Of a DNA stretch of 64,000 bases, positions 34,280-43,222 are shown in pieces; the first letter of the stretch is position 1, and each line of letters starts with the position of its first letter. The notes beneath the pieces are model-generated. The model was not told where the DNA came from. It worked only from the letters and a program-made list of their open reading frames with translations, and did no database searches. The DNA comes from Cytophagaceae bacterium (lineage in GTDB: Bacteria > Bacteroidota > Bacteroidia > Cytophagales > Spirosomataceae): assembly GCA_005791165.1 (NCBI GenBank), contig SXXW01000040.1, forward strand, positions 1 to 64,000, in the 5' to 3' direction. A program made the translations under genes and the position numbers.

Positions 34280-35449
34280 ATGAACAAGCCAAAGCATCTA
34301 GCGTTTTTATGGGATGTTTTAATCATGGCTTCAACCTCTTTTGGCGGTCAGCAAGTTCATATGGCGCTTTATTTAGAGCGTTTGGTTAAAAAAAAGCAGT
34401 ATTTATCGGAAGAGGAGCTTTTTGAAATACATGCTTTATGTTCCGTTCTTCCAGGGCCTACTTCTACTCAGGTTTTAACTGCGATTGGTTTAAAGCGGGG
34501 AGGAACTAGTTTAGCCTATTTAACCACGCTGATGTGGATTAGTCCGGCTATATTCATCATGACATTGGCTGCTTTTGGGATGACCTATCTTCAAAATAAA
34601 GCTATTCTAAATTTTGTACTTCCGGTAGGTGTGGGCCTAATTTTACAGTCGGGCTGGGTGATGGCTAAAAAAGTTATCAATGGACCTTTATACGTATTGA
34701 TTTTATTGATAACTATTCTCATTGGCTTATTATTCCCCAATCCTTTTATTTTTCCTTTGGTTATTGTTTTGGGTGGCGTTATTTCGTCCTTTAACTACAA
34801 ATTATTCCCAAGGCAGAATAAGCATAAGATGGTGATTCCTTGGGCTAATTTTCACTTGTATTGGGGCTTTCTCGTCCTTTTAGCCCTCTTAGGTCATTTT
34901 ACAGATTATTTCCCTATCCGCATTTTTGAAAACTTTTACCGAAATGGTAGCTTGGTTTTTGGTGGCGGCCAAGTATTAGCTCCCGTTCTTTTTACCGAAT
35001 TTGTGGAATTTAAACATCTGATTTCTTCGGATGATTTCTTGACCGGAATGGCATTATCACAATCTTTACCAGGTCCTGTTTTTGCGCTAACGTCTTATTT
35101 GGGTGTTTTATTAATGAAAGACTATGGGACGATAGGCCAATTATCTGGCAGTGCCATTGGGGCTTTGGGGGTGTTTTTGCCAGGTACTTTTATGATATTT
35201 TTTGTTTTCCGAATTTGGAGCCAACTCAAACAATACCGATTTATTAGAGCTTCTTTGGCTGGAATTCAGGCTGCTTCAGTGGGCCTAACGGGAGTCGCAG
35301 TTTACGCCTTTGTGAACCCCATTATTATCCAAGGTGATTTTATTGCATTGGGTGTCATTTTAATCACGTTTATTTTATCCCAATCAACGCGTTTCCCCTC
35401 CATCGTCCTTTTTTTGATGGCGCTAATGGCTGGGTTTTTCTTAGGATAA
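34280..35449 (+). CDS. chrA: ChrA-family chromate/anion transporter
   Basis: 389 aa inner-membrane protein made of two homologous halves, each opening with the CHR pattern: [27 protein letters not shown] and LPGPTSTQ in the first, [11 protein letters not shown]...[23 protein letters not shown] in the second. Long-chain ChrA proteins export chromate, although many family members have unknown anion substrates. It is the last gene of the clpS operon. Its end overlaps the convergent rfbA by 9 bases. Confidence 0.88.
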   Translation: MNKPKHLAFLWDVLIMASTSFGGQQVHMALYLERLVKKKQYLSEEELFEIHALCSVLPGPTSTQVLTAIGLKRGGTSLAYLTTLMWISPAIFIMTLAAFGMTYLQNKAILNFVLPVGVGLILQSGWVMAKKVINGPLYVLILLITILIGLLFPNPFIFPLVIVLGGVISSFNYKLFPRQNKHKMVIPWANFHLYWGFLVLLALLGHFTDYFPIRIFENFYRNGSLVFGGGQVLAPVLFTEFVEFKHLISSDDFLTGMALSQSLPGPVFALTSYLGVLLMKDYGTIGQLSGSAIGALGVFLPGTFMIFFVFRIWSQLKQYRFIRASLAGIQAASVGLTGVAVYAFVNPIIIQGDFIALGVILITFILSQSTRFPSIVLFLMALMAGFFLG

Positions 35450-36301
35450 AATATTGAGTAAATATTGCCCATATCCACTTTTAACGAGTGGCTTCGCAAT
35501 AGATCGTAATTGGTCTGCGTTGATGTAGCCCATTCGATAAGCAACTTCCTCGATACAACCGATTTTCATTCCTTGTCTTTCTTCAATCACTTGAACAAAT
35601 TGGCCTGCTTGCATTAATGAGGCAAAAGTTCCAGTATCTAGCCAAGCCGTTCCTCTATTTAAGATGCCGACAGATAGTTTTCCGCGTTTTAAGTATTCTT
35701 TATTGACATCTGTAATTTCAAATTCACCTCGAGGGGAGGGAGCGATGTTTTTGGCAATTTCTACTACATCGTTATCATAAAAATAAAGTCCAGGAACCGC
35801 GTAATTCGACTTAGGATTTGTAGGCTTCTCTTCAATAGAGATGACTTTGTTTTCAGAATTAAACTCTACTACACCATATCTTTCTGGGTCATTTACCGAA
35901 TAAGCATAAACAACTCCTCCAATTGGGTCATTGTTGGCCTGCAATAATTTACTTAATCCTGAGCCATAAAAAATATTATCTCCTAATACCAAAGCTACTT
36001 TATCTGTTCCTATGAATTTCTCGCCGATCACAAATGCTTGAGCAAGTCCATTGGGTTCTGGTTGGGCTGCATATTCAAAACGACATCCCAGGTTACTTCC
36101 ATCACCCAATAATTTCTCAAAATTGGGTAAATCATGTGGCGTCGAAATGATCAAAATCTCTTTAATTCCTGCAAGCATCAGAATCGAAAGCGGGTAATAA
36201 ATCATCGGTTTGTCGTAAATAGGCATTAATTGCTTACTTACGGCTAAAGTTAATGGATGAAGTCGAGTGCCGGAACCACCAGCCAAAATGATACCTTTCA
36301 T
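35441..36301 (-). CDS. rfbA: Glucose-1-phosphate thymidylyltransferase
   Basis: 286 aa. It makes dTDP-glucose from dTTP and glucose-1-phosphate, the first step towards dTDP-rhamnose and other deoxysugars. The nucleotidyltransferase motif [26 protein letters not shown] opens the protein, and VLGDNIFYG and EEKPTNPKS are the usual catalytic region. It lies 2 bases after rfbB in a leftward galE-rfbB-rfbA operon. rfbC and rfbD are not in the window. Confidence 0.95.
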   Translation of the reverse strand: MKGIILAGGSGTRLHPLTLAVSKQLMPIYDKPMIYYPLSILMLAGIKEILIISTPHDLPNFEKLLGDGSNLGCRFEYAAQPEPNGLAQAFVIGEKFIGTDKVALVLGDNIFYGSGLSKLLQANNDPIGGVVYAYSVNDPERYGVVEFNSENKVISIEEKPTNPKSNYAVPGLYFYDNDVVEIAKNIAPSPRGEFEITDVNKEYLKRGKLSVGILNRGTAWLDTGTFASLMQAGQFVQVIEERQGMKIGCIEEVAYRMGYINADQLRSIAKPLVKSGYGQYLLNILS

Positions 36302-36303
36302 AA

Positions 36304-37359
36304 TTATCTGCCTTGATACATGTTTGTATAATATTTTTGATAGTCACCTGAAGTGACTTCATTAAGCCATTTTTCGTTGTTCAAATACCAATCTACGGTT
36401 TTTTCTAAACCTTCTGCAAATTGCAGTGAGGGCTGCCAACCCAGCTCTTTCATGATTTTATTTGCATCAATTGCATAGCGTAAATCATGTCCAGCTCGAT
36501 CTGTAACGTAAGTGATTAATTGGGTCGAAGTGCCCGTTGGTCTGCCTAATTTTTCATCCATGATTTTACATAAAAGATGTACTAGATCGATGTTTTTCCA
36601 CTCATTAAATCCACCGATATTATAGGTTTCCCCTATTTTACCCTCATGAAATACGGTGTCAATCGCTCTTGCGTGGTCAATAACATACAGCCAATCCCGC
36701 ACATTTTCGCCTTTTCCATAGACTGGTAAGGGTTTATTGTGCATGATATTATGAATCATTAAAGGGATTAATTTTTCCGGAAAGTGATTGGGCCCGTAGT
36801 TATTGGAACAATTTGTGATGACTGTTGGCAAGCCATACGTCTCATGGAAGGCTCTTACGAAATGATCTGAACTAGCTTTTGAGGCGGAATAAGGCGATCT
36901 AGGATCATATGGAGTGGTTTCAAGAAAAAACTCATCAGGATTATGCAATTCACCATATACCTCGTCGGTGGAGATATGGTAAAATCGTTTTCCTTCATAT
37001 TGGCCATTCCAATGCTTTTTGGCTGCCTGTAAAAGATTAGCTGTACCCAAAACATTCGTTTTTACGAAGGCCAATGGATCTGTAATAGACCTGTCGACAT
37101 GCGATTCCGCCGCCAAATGTAATACTCCGTCAAATTTATATGTGGCAAAGAGTTGGTCTATTTCCTCCGCATCCGTAATATCAGCTTTGATAAAATGGTA
37201 GTTGGCAGCTGTGGCTACATCTTCATTATTAGCCAAATTTCCAGCATACGTAAGTGCATCTAGGTTATAGATTTGATATTCAGGGTATTTATTGACAAAT
37301 AAACGAACGACATGTGAGCCAATAAAACCTGCGCCTCCTGTGATTACAATTTTTTTCAT
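36304..37359 (-). CDS. rfbB: dTDP-glucose 4,6-dehydratase
   Basis: 351 aa extended short-chain dehydrogenase. It converts dTDP-glucose to dTDP-4-keto-6-deoxyglucose with tightly bound [14 protein letters not shown] is the cofactor motif, STDEVYG carries the catalytic Thr-Asp-Glu, and [10 protein letters not shown] is the YxxxK. I chose the ATG at 37359 because the fold begins there; the longer frame from 37395 would overlap galE by 32 bases. The gap to galE is then 4 bases. Confidence 0.95.
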   Translation of the reverse strand: MKKIVITGGAGFIGSHVVRLFVNKYPEYQIYNLDALTYAGNLANNEDVATAANYHFIKADITDAEEIDQLFATYKFDGVLHLAAESHVDRSITDPLAFVKTNVLGTANLLQAAKKHWNGQYEGKRFYHISTDEVYGELHNPDEFFLETTPYDPRSPYSASKASSDHFVRAFHETYGLPTVITNCSNNYGPNHFPEKLIPLMIHNIMHNKPLPVYGKGENVRDWLYVIDHARAIDTVFHEGKIGETYNIGGFNEWKNIDLVHLLCKIMDEKLGRPTGTSTQLITYVTDRAGHDLRYAIDANKIMKELGWQPSLQFAEGLEKTVDWYLNNEKWLNEVTSGDYQKYYTNMYQGR

Positions 37360-37363
37360 ATAC

Positions 37364-38377
37364 TTATAATAAGGCTTTTTGCCAAGCCCATGCATCTTTT
37401 AAGGATTCTTCTAAACTTCTTTTTGACTGCCAACCTAAAATATCTTTTGATTTGCCAATGGCCGCATAAACAGCGGTTATATCGCCAGATCTCCGAGGTT
37501 TCAATTCGTAATTTACTTTCTCTCCTGTGGTCTTTTCAAATGCTTGAATGATTTGTAAAACGGAAGTACCATCACCAGTACCTATGTTGAAAAAATCATA
37601 GTAAGAAGTGGTATCTTTTTGATCTATAAGGTGTTGCAAAGCTTTTACATGTGCCTCTGCTAAGTCGCAAACATGAATATAATCTCTGACCGCTGAACCA
37701 TCTGAGGTGGGGTAATCCGTTCCAAAAACTTGAAGTGGCCCCCTTAATCCAGCAACAGATTGCGTTAAAAAAGGAATTAAATTGGCTGGCGGACCTAGGG
37801 GTAATTCGCCAATTAATGCACTTTTATGAGCACCAATGGGGTTAAAGTAGCGAAGTGAGATGGCTTTCAAATCGTTGGACGCTTGCGTCGTATCTGCAAT
37901 AATTTCTTCACACATCTGTTTGGTATTTCCATAAGGGGAAATAGCTACTTGGACGGGTGACTTTTCAGTGACTGGAAGTTCGGCTGGTTGGCCGTAAACG
38001 GTACAGGAACTTGAAAAAACAAGGTTTTTAATGTTGTGTTCCTGCATTTTTTCTAAGAGCAAAATGGTGGAAGCCACATTGTTTTTATAATATTTTAGAG
38101 GATTTTCTACGGATTCACCGACTGCTTTTGACGCGGCAAAATGAATAACCCCATCTATTTTATATTCTTTAAATACTTGATCGTAGGTTTTCGGATGGTT
38201 AACATCCAAATTAAAATAAACGACGGGCGATTGGCAAATTGTTTCTAAATTCTGAATGACATTAGTGGAAGAGTTAGAGAAATTGTCTACGATAATTGGG
38301 TTAAACCCATTTTCTTTTAAGACAACATAGGTATGAGAACCTATAAATCCTGCGCCTCCAGTAATTAAAATATTCAT
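37364..38377 (-). CDS. galE: UDP-glucose 4-epimerase
   Basis: 337 aa extended SDR interconverting UDP-glucose and UDP-galactose. [19 protein letters not shown] binds [11 protein letters not shown] and [11 protein letters not shown] (Ser/Tyr/Lys) are catalytic, and [18 protein letters not shown] is family-specific. It is first in the leftward operon with rfbB and rfbA, which together supply sugar nucleotides for surface glycans. It is divergent from the SirB1-like gene across 151 bases that must hold both promoters. Confidence 0.93.
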   Translation of the reverse strand: MNILITGGAGFIGSHTYVVLKENGFNPIIVDNFSNSSTNVIQNLETICQSPVVYFNLDVNHPKTYDQVFKEYKIDGVIHFAASKAVGESVENPLKYYKNNVASTILLLEKMQEHNIKNLVFSSSCTVYGQPAELPVTEKSPVQVAISPYGNTKQMCEEIIADTTQASNDLKAISLRYFNPIGAHKSALIGELPLGPPANLIPFLTQSVAGLRGPLQVFGTDYPTSDGSAVRDYIHVCDLAEAHVKALQHLIDQKDTTSYYDFFNIGTGDGTSVLQIIQAFEKTTGEKVNYELKPRRSGDITAVYAAIGKSKDILGWQSKRSLEESLKDAWAWQKALL

Positions 38378-38528
38378 TTGTTTCTTTTCAGATTAAATCA
38401 ATAACAAATTTAGGTCGATTTTCCCCTTTAAAAAAATTATGCGTTAAAACATTTATTGTGAGGTCTTATAGGTTAGCTTTTTTGATTTAAAGCAAATAGT
38501 CTATATTTTTGAATTAATTATTCCAAAA

Positions 38529-39362
38529 ATGACTGAGCCAGCGATTAAAGCGATGATTCAATTGATGGATGACTCCGATAAGGAAGTTGTTCAAATGGTT
38601 GAGGACAAGATTCGAACCTTGGGCCCATCCATTATCCCAATTCTTGAATCTGAGTGGGAAAATCTTAGTTTGAATCCAAATTTACAAGTAAAAATTGAAA
38701 ACTTAATTCATGATTTCCAATTGGAATCCATGAAAAGTAAATTGATGCATTGGAAGCAGAGTGGGGCTATGGATTTATTGGAAGGCATGTGGATCATAGC
38801 TACTTATCGTTTTCCTGATTATTCTTTTGCGGCATTAAAAGAGGAAATGGAGCAGTTGTATTTTGATGTTTGGCCTCAAATCAGAGAGAATTTGCATCCG
38901 ATGGACCAGGTGAAGGTATTGAATGGGGTGATTTTTGACCAATTGAAATTTGGCGCCAACACAAAAAATTTCCATGCGGCTAATAACTCATTTTTAAATG
39001 TTGTGTTAGAGTCCAAAAAAGGAAATCCAATTAGCCTTTGTGTGATTTATATGTGGATAGCTCAGAAGTTGGGCTACCCGATCTATGGCGTAAACTTGCC
39101 TAATTTGTTTGTATTGACTTATAAACAGAAAGAAATTCAGTTCTACATTAATGTGTTTAATAAAGGTTTGATTTTCAATCGAGTTGATATAGATAATTAT
39201 TTAGCTCAGTTGAACCTAACACCAAATGATATTTATTATAATCCGTGTTCTAATTTAGAAATTATCAGAAGGGTATTGCGCAACTTAATCATGGCCTATG
39301 AGAAGTCGGGCGATGAAGATTATAAGGCTGAATTGACCGATTTAATCGCGTCTCTTGACTAG
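38529..39362 (+). CDS. SirB1/transglutaminase-like protein
   Basis: 277 aa. The central region KVLNGVIFDQLKFGANTKNFHAANNSFLNVVLESKKGNPISLCVIYMWIAQKLGYPIYGVNLPNLFVLTY matches the SirB1 (Transglut_core2) family. The catalytic Cys is in PISLCVIY, and the usual downstream His appears replaced (NLFVLTYKQ rather than GHFLVR), so enzymatic activity is doubtful. The N-terminal 60 residues look like a HEAT-type helical repeat. Function is unknown. It converges on the phosphopantetheinyl transferase gene with a 4-base overlap. Confidence 0.85.
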   Translation: MTEPAIKAMIQLMDDSDKEVVQMVEDKIRTLGPSIIPILESEWENLSLNPNLQVKIENLIHDFQLESMKSKLMHWKQSGAMDLLEGMWIIATYRFPDYSFAALKEEMEQLYFDVWPQIRENLHPMDQVKVLNGVIFDQLKFGANTKNFHAANNSFLNVVLESKKGNPISLCVIYMWIAQKLGYPIYGVNLPNLFVLTYKQKEIQFYINVFNKGLIFNRVDIDNYLAQLNLTPNDIYYNPCSNLEIIRRVLRNLIMAYEKSGDEDYKAELTDLIASLD

Positions 39363-39979
39363 TCTTCGATGGCGATTGAGCACGCAAAATCTTGAAAAAC
39401 CTCAGTACTAATCGTTATTTTTTTATCTCTAACGTATATTTTAAAGGGATTGTCAGGAAAAGAAGGTAGTTGGATATCTTGTTGGAATACTAAACCCGGA
39501 ACGCCCATAGCTTTGTAAATAGCCTCTTTACAAGTCCAAGCTTTTGTTAAATCGCTATGTGAATCTTGCCAACGATTCAACTCTTCTGTGGATAAAAATC
39601 GAGGGCCAATTTTTTCAACATTTCTTCCAAAACGCTCAAGGTCTATACCAACTGATTTTTTATGGCTAATGACTGCGGTTACAAATGGAAATGAATGACT
39701 TAAGGAAATGTGATAATCGGATTGATCAAAATAGGGCCTATTTCTGTCATCTTTTTTTAAATCCCATGGTCCCGTAGAAATTTGTTGGCATAAGGTCCAA
39801 AGACAAAATCTAGCGGCTGAGGATTCTAATTTCTTTTGCGAGACAATTTGATGATCCTTGTTTGTGGTCCAATTTTCAGGAAAGGTTTGAAAAAAGGATA
39901 GGTCCTCCGTAATTTCCCAAATCATCCATTGAAAAGAAGTGGAGGATAATAATAATGATTTGGATGAAATTTGAGGCAT
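39359..39979 (-). CDS. 4'-phosphopantetheinyl transferase (Sfp-type)
   Basis: 206 aa, the usual size. It transfers the phosphopantetheine arm of CoA to carrier proteins. The magnesium motif is VGIDLERFGRNVEKIGPRFL, and the catalytic WTCKEAIYKAMG follows. The substrate-side PYFDQSDYHISLSHS is also typical. It may serve the fatty-acid ACP or a secondary-metabolite carrier protein; nothing in the window decides which. Confidence 0.92.
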   Translation of the reverse strand: MPQISSKSLLLSSTSFQWMIWEITEDLSFFQTFPENWTTNKDHQIVSQKKLESSAARFCLWTLCQQISTGPWDLKKDDRNRPYFDQSDYHISLSHSFPFVTAVISHKKSVGIDLERFGRNVEKIGPRFLSTEELNRWQDSHSDLTKAWTCKEAIYKAMGVPGLVFQQDIQLPSFPDNPFKIYVRDKKITISTEVFQDFACSIAIED

Positions 39980-40057
39980 GGATGAATGTATTTGCTTGTA
40001 AAATTATCATTTTTGTAATTAATTATTTTTTTAAATTTTACTCATTAAGTCAAAATC

Positions 40058-40954
40058 TTGGAAATACAAAGAATTGACACTTTTTCAGGGCATAAAGCCC
40101 CCATTTATTCCTTAGAAGAGGGGAGGGAACCTCATTTTATTTATTCGGCGGGTTCGGATGGATGGGTGGTCGAGTGGAATTTGCAGAAGCCTGATGTGGG
40201 GAAGGTTTTGGCACATATAGAGGGCTCCGTTTATTGTTTGAAATTGGATAGGTCAACGAATATTTTTTGGGTTGGGCAAAATTTTGAGGGAATTCATGGG
40301 GTTCAAGTCAATGACCAGAGTCGAGTATTTTCTATTGCCATGCCTAAGAAGGCTATTTTTGATATTTGTTTTTGGGATAATCAAGTATGGGTCGCACATG
40401 ATCATGGCTTGATATCGGTGGTTGATAGGGAGAGCCAGCAAATCATCAAGCACATTAAATCGGGTGATAAAAGTGCTCGAAAGTTTTGTTTAATGGGCCA
40501 AGAAAGAATAGCCATCGGATTTAGTGATGGGTTTATTCGTGTTTTCAACAAGAATTTTGAAATGGAATTTGCGTGGCTTGCCCACGAACTATCCGTGTTT
40601 TCAATGATTTATGAGGATTCTATTCATTCTTTGCTTTCTGTTAGCCGCGATGCTAAGATAAAGCGTTGGTTATTAGATGGTGAAAATACGCGTTTGGTAC
40701 AAGAAGTCCCAGCTCATATATATGCCATTCACGATGTAGTTGTGAGCCCAGATCAACAATTTTTTGCGAGTGCGAGTATGGATAAAACGATTAAGATTTG
40801 GCGCGCGAATGATTTAACCTTGTTAAAGGTGATTGACGCCCCGAGGTATGGCTCCCATAAAAACTCGGTAAATAAATTACTATGGTCAGCATACCAAGAT
40901 TATCTGGTTTCAGCTTCGGACGATAAAAATATTTCTATTTGGAAAATACATTAA
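40058..40954 (+). CDS. WD40-repeat protein
   Basis: 298 aa cytoplasmic beta-propeller with about six or seven WD40 blades (FSGHKAPIYSLE, SAGSDGWVVEWNL, SASMDKTIKIWRA, SASDDKNISIWKIH). The start must be the TTG at 40058, because the first blade begins four residues later and no ATG precedes it in frame. It is probably a protein-interaction scaffold; no catalytic domain is present. DivIVA-domain and folB genes follow on the same strand (gaps of 25 and 5 bases). Confidence 0.85.
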   Translation: MEIQRIDTFSGHKAPIYSLEEGREPHFIYSAGSDGWVVEWNLQKPDVGKVLAHIEGSVYCLKLDRSTNIFWVGQNFEGIHGVQVNDQSRVFSIAMPKKAIFDICFWDNQVWVAHDHGLISVVDRESQQIIKHIKSGDKSARKFCLMGQERIAIGFSDGFIRVFNKNFEMEFAWLAHELSVFSMIYEDSIHSLLSVSRDAKIKRWLLDGENTRLVQEVPAHIYAIHDVVVSPDQQFFASASMDKTIKIWRANDLTLLKVIDAPRYGSHKNSVNKLLWSAYQDYLVSASDDKNISIWKIH

Positions 40955-40979
40955 AGATTTTATTTATTTTAGCAGTTAT

Positions 40980-41786
40980 ATGAGTGATAAAAAGCAAATT
41001 CCAGACGTAGCGTTTTCAAAATCATTTCGTGGATATGATGTATCTGAGGTAAATGAATATGTGCAAAATGTGAATGCTTATGAGGTTTCTGTTCAGCATA
41101 CGATTGAAAAATTGGAGTCCAAAGTAGGCGATTTAGAAACCGAAATCACCCGCTTACGAGAGTTGGAATCCTCTTTGTTCCGTGCCATGAAAATGGCTGA
41201 GGAAGCACAGGAGAATTGGAAAGTTAAGATGGCGAAAGAGGCTGAGGAGCAAAAAATAAGTGCCCAAAAACTGGCCAAAAAATTCATTGAAGATGCCACA
41301 AAAGAGGCTGAAAAAATTAAATTTTTGGCGGAGTCTGAAAAGAAGCAATTGCTGATGGGTGCTTCTCAGGAATTAAAAGAGCAGGAGCGAGGATTAAAAA
41401 CATTAAAAGAGGCTCAGCGTGAAATAGGAAGGCAATTATCGTCATTGGCGAATTTGACCTTAGACCAATTAAGTTCATGGGAAGGTTTGAAAAATGAAGA
41501 AACTGAAATTACACCCGTTAAGCAGCTTGAAAAAGGTATTGTCAAAAAAACGAGTTCTGTTAAAAAGGCGAATAGAATCACCAATGTCAAGAAGAAGGTT
41601 GATTTGCCCCAAAACAGTCAACTAAAACCCGGTGTAAAAAAGAATGACAATGCAAAAAAGAAATTGGCCAATGCTGATTTGTCATCTGAAAATGGGGGAG
41701 ACGACGGTTTACCTACTTTGAATAAAGTATTAGCTGCTTATGCTAAATCGACCGGTCCCAAAGGTAAAATCGGGGGAATAAATTAA
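40980..41786 (+). CDS. DivIVA-domain coiled-coil protein
   Basis: 268 aa. The N-terminus (IPDVAFSKSFRGYDVSEVNEYVQNV) is the DivIVA membrane-curvature domain pattern. A long coiled coil follows from about residue 35 to 165, rich in Glu, Lys and Ala, then a basic, Lys-rich, probably disordered tail. DivIVA proteins organise poles and division sites, mainly in Gram-positives; Bacteroidota versions are less studied. The ATG at 40980 is 25 bases after the WD40 gene. Confidence 0.83.
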   Translation: MSDKKQIPDVAFSKSFRGYDVSEVNEYVQNVNAYEVSVQHTIEKLESKVGDLETEITRLRELESSLFRAMKMAEEAQENWKVKMAKEAEEQKISAQKLAKKFIEDATKEAEKIKFLAESEKKQLLMGASQELKEQERGLKTLKEAQREIGRQLSSLANLTLDQLSSWEGLKNEETEITPVKQLEKGIVKKTSSVKKANRITNVKKKVDLPQNSQLKPGVKKNDNAKKKLANADLSSENGGDDGLPTLNKVLAAYAKSTGPKGKIGGIN

Positions 41787-41791
41787 TCTAG

Positions 41792-42154
41792 ATGCGGACT
41801 TGGCAGATTAAAATAGAAAACGTAAAATTCTTTTCGTTCCATGGATTATTTCCAGAGGAACGTGTATTAGGGAATGAATTTATACTATCCGTTTCTGTGG
41901 ATCGAATTTCAAATGAAAGTTTTTCAGAAAATCTTAAGCAATCCCTTGATTATGGCGTTTTGTACTCAATTTGTTCTGAAGTTATGTTAAAGCCTGTTGA
42001 TTTGTTAGAAACCATTTGTGAACAAATCGTAGAAAAAATTCATTTAATTTGTCCCGATTATCAATTGATTGAAATTAGTGTGACTAAAGACCACCCGCCT
42101 TTAGGTCAAATTTCGGGCCAATCTACCGTTAAATTAAGCGTATCTAAAGATTAG
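41792..42154 (+). CDS. folB: Dihydroneopterin aldolase
   Basis: 120 aa, the normal FolB length. It cleaves dihydroneopterin to 6-hydroxymethyl-dihydropterin in folate synthesis. Characteristic sequence: IKIENVKFFSFHGLFPEERVLGNEFILSVSV, LDYGVLYSICSEV and LLETICEQIVEKI. It starts 5 bases after the DivIVA-domain gene. The other folate gene here, folC, lies far to the right. Confidence 0.92.
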   Translation: MRTWQIKIENVKFFSFHGLFPEERVLGNEFILSVSVDRISNESFSENLKQSLDYGVLYSICSEVMLKPVDLLETICEQIVEKIHLICPDYQLIEISVTKDHPPLGQISGQSTVKLSVSKD

Positions 42155-42175
42155 TTTAATTGAATGATTATAATG

Positions 42176-42183
42176 TAAATTTG
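42176..42183 (+). promoter_or_regulatory. -7 promoter element of the LacI-family gene
   Basis: TAAATTTG fits the TANNTTTG consensus and lies 16 bases before the ATG at 42200, so the leader would be very short. No good -33 element with 19-21-base spacing was found. Confidence 0.35.
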
Positions 42184-42199
42184 CATAAATTTTCATCAC

Positions 42200-43222
42200 A
42201 TGCGTCATCAGGTAACCATCAAAGACATTGCTAAGCGACTGAACATTTCAGTGGCGACAGTTTCTAGGGCTTTGAGGGATTTACCAGATATTCACCCCGA
42301 CACAAAAAAAATGGTGGTTGATTTAGCTGAGGAGTTAGATTACCAACCCAATGTTATTGCCACTAGTTTAGTCAAAAGTAAGACTAAAACCTTAGGGGTT
42401 ATTGTACCAGACTTGGGCTATTACTTTTTTTCAACCATTTTAAAATCGATTGAGGAAGCGGCCATCGCTGCCGGCTATAGTTTGTTGATTACCCAGACAC
42501 AGGAATCTTATGAACGGGAATTAATAAATATTCAGAATTTATCTAGAGGTCAGGTAGAAGGGATCATCATTTCCTTGTCTAGGGAAACGGTAAATTTGGA
42601 TCATTTGACACGTTTACAACGAAGAGGAATCCCCTTAGTGTTTTTTGATCGAGATAGTGATGAAATTCATGCATCAAAAGTGATGGTTGACAATGAACAA
42701 TCAGCTTATGAGGCGGTTAAACATTTAATTAATACAGGCTGCAAGCGAATTGCTTTCCTTGCTGGACCGAAGAATGTTTCCGTGAGTAATCAAAGAATTT
42801 CAGGCTATTTAAGGGCATTAGCTGAATCAGGTGTCAAGGAAGATTTAAATTTAATTATTCATTCAGATTATGTACAGGATTCAGCGACATTGTGCACTCA
42901 GGAATTGATGAGAGCTAAAAATAAGCCTGATGGAATTTTAGTCGTTTCGGACCGACTAGCCTTAGGAGTTTTGGTGGCCTTACGAGGTTTAAATATTTCT
43001 GTGCCAGAGGAAGTCAAAATAGTTAGTTTTAACAATGAGCCTATTTGTTCTATTGTTTCTCCATCAATTTCCTCAGTTTCACAACCGTTGGAAGAGATCG
43101 GCAGATTGTCAGTCGAGCTATTGTTAGACCAAATAAATCACAAAGGAGAGGATTTGAAACCTAGGGTTGAAGTTCTAAAGACTCAATTAATCGTTCGAGA
43201 TTCGTCTTCTAATAAGAATTAG
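42200..43222 (+). CDS. LacI-family transcriptional regulator
   Basis: 340 aa. The N-terminal helix-turn-helix TIKDIAKRLNISVATVSRALRDLPDIHPDTKK and hinge (NVIATSLVKSKTKTLGVIVPDL) are textbook LacI. The rest is a periplasmic-binding-protein-like effector domain (GTDHVAFLAGPKNV-type: CKRIAFLAGPKNVSVSNQRISGY). It probably binds a sugar and controls a carbohydrate operon that is not obviously adjacent. It converges with the phosphatase gene, overlapping by 14 bases. Confidence 0.93.
   Translation: MRHQVTIKDIAKRLNISVATVSRALRDLPDIHPDTKKMVVDLAEELDYQPNVIATSLVKSKTKTLGVIVPDLGYYFFSTILKSIEEAAIAAGYSLLITQTQESYERELINIQNLSRGQVEGIIISLSRETVNLDHLTRLQRRGIPLVFFDRDSDEIHASKVMVDNEQSAYEAVKHLINTGCKRIAFLAGPKNVSVSNQRISGYLRALAESGVKEDLNLIIHSDYVQDSATLCTQELMRAKNKPDGILVVSDRLALGVLVALRGLNISVPEEVKIVSFNNEPICSIVSPSISSVSQPLEEIGRLSVELLLDQINHKGEDLKPRVEVLKTQLIVRDSSSNKN

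Noticed and set aside
35441-38377. Complete dTDP-rhamnose operon
   Set aside because: Only rfbA and rfbB are present with galE. rfbC and rfbD are missing from the window.
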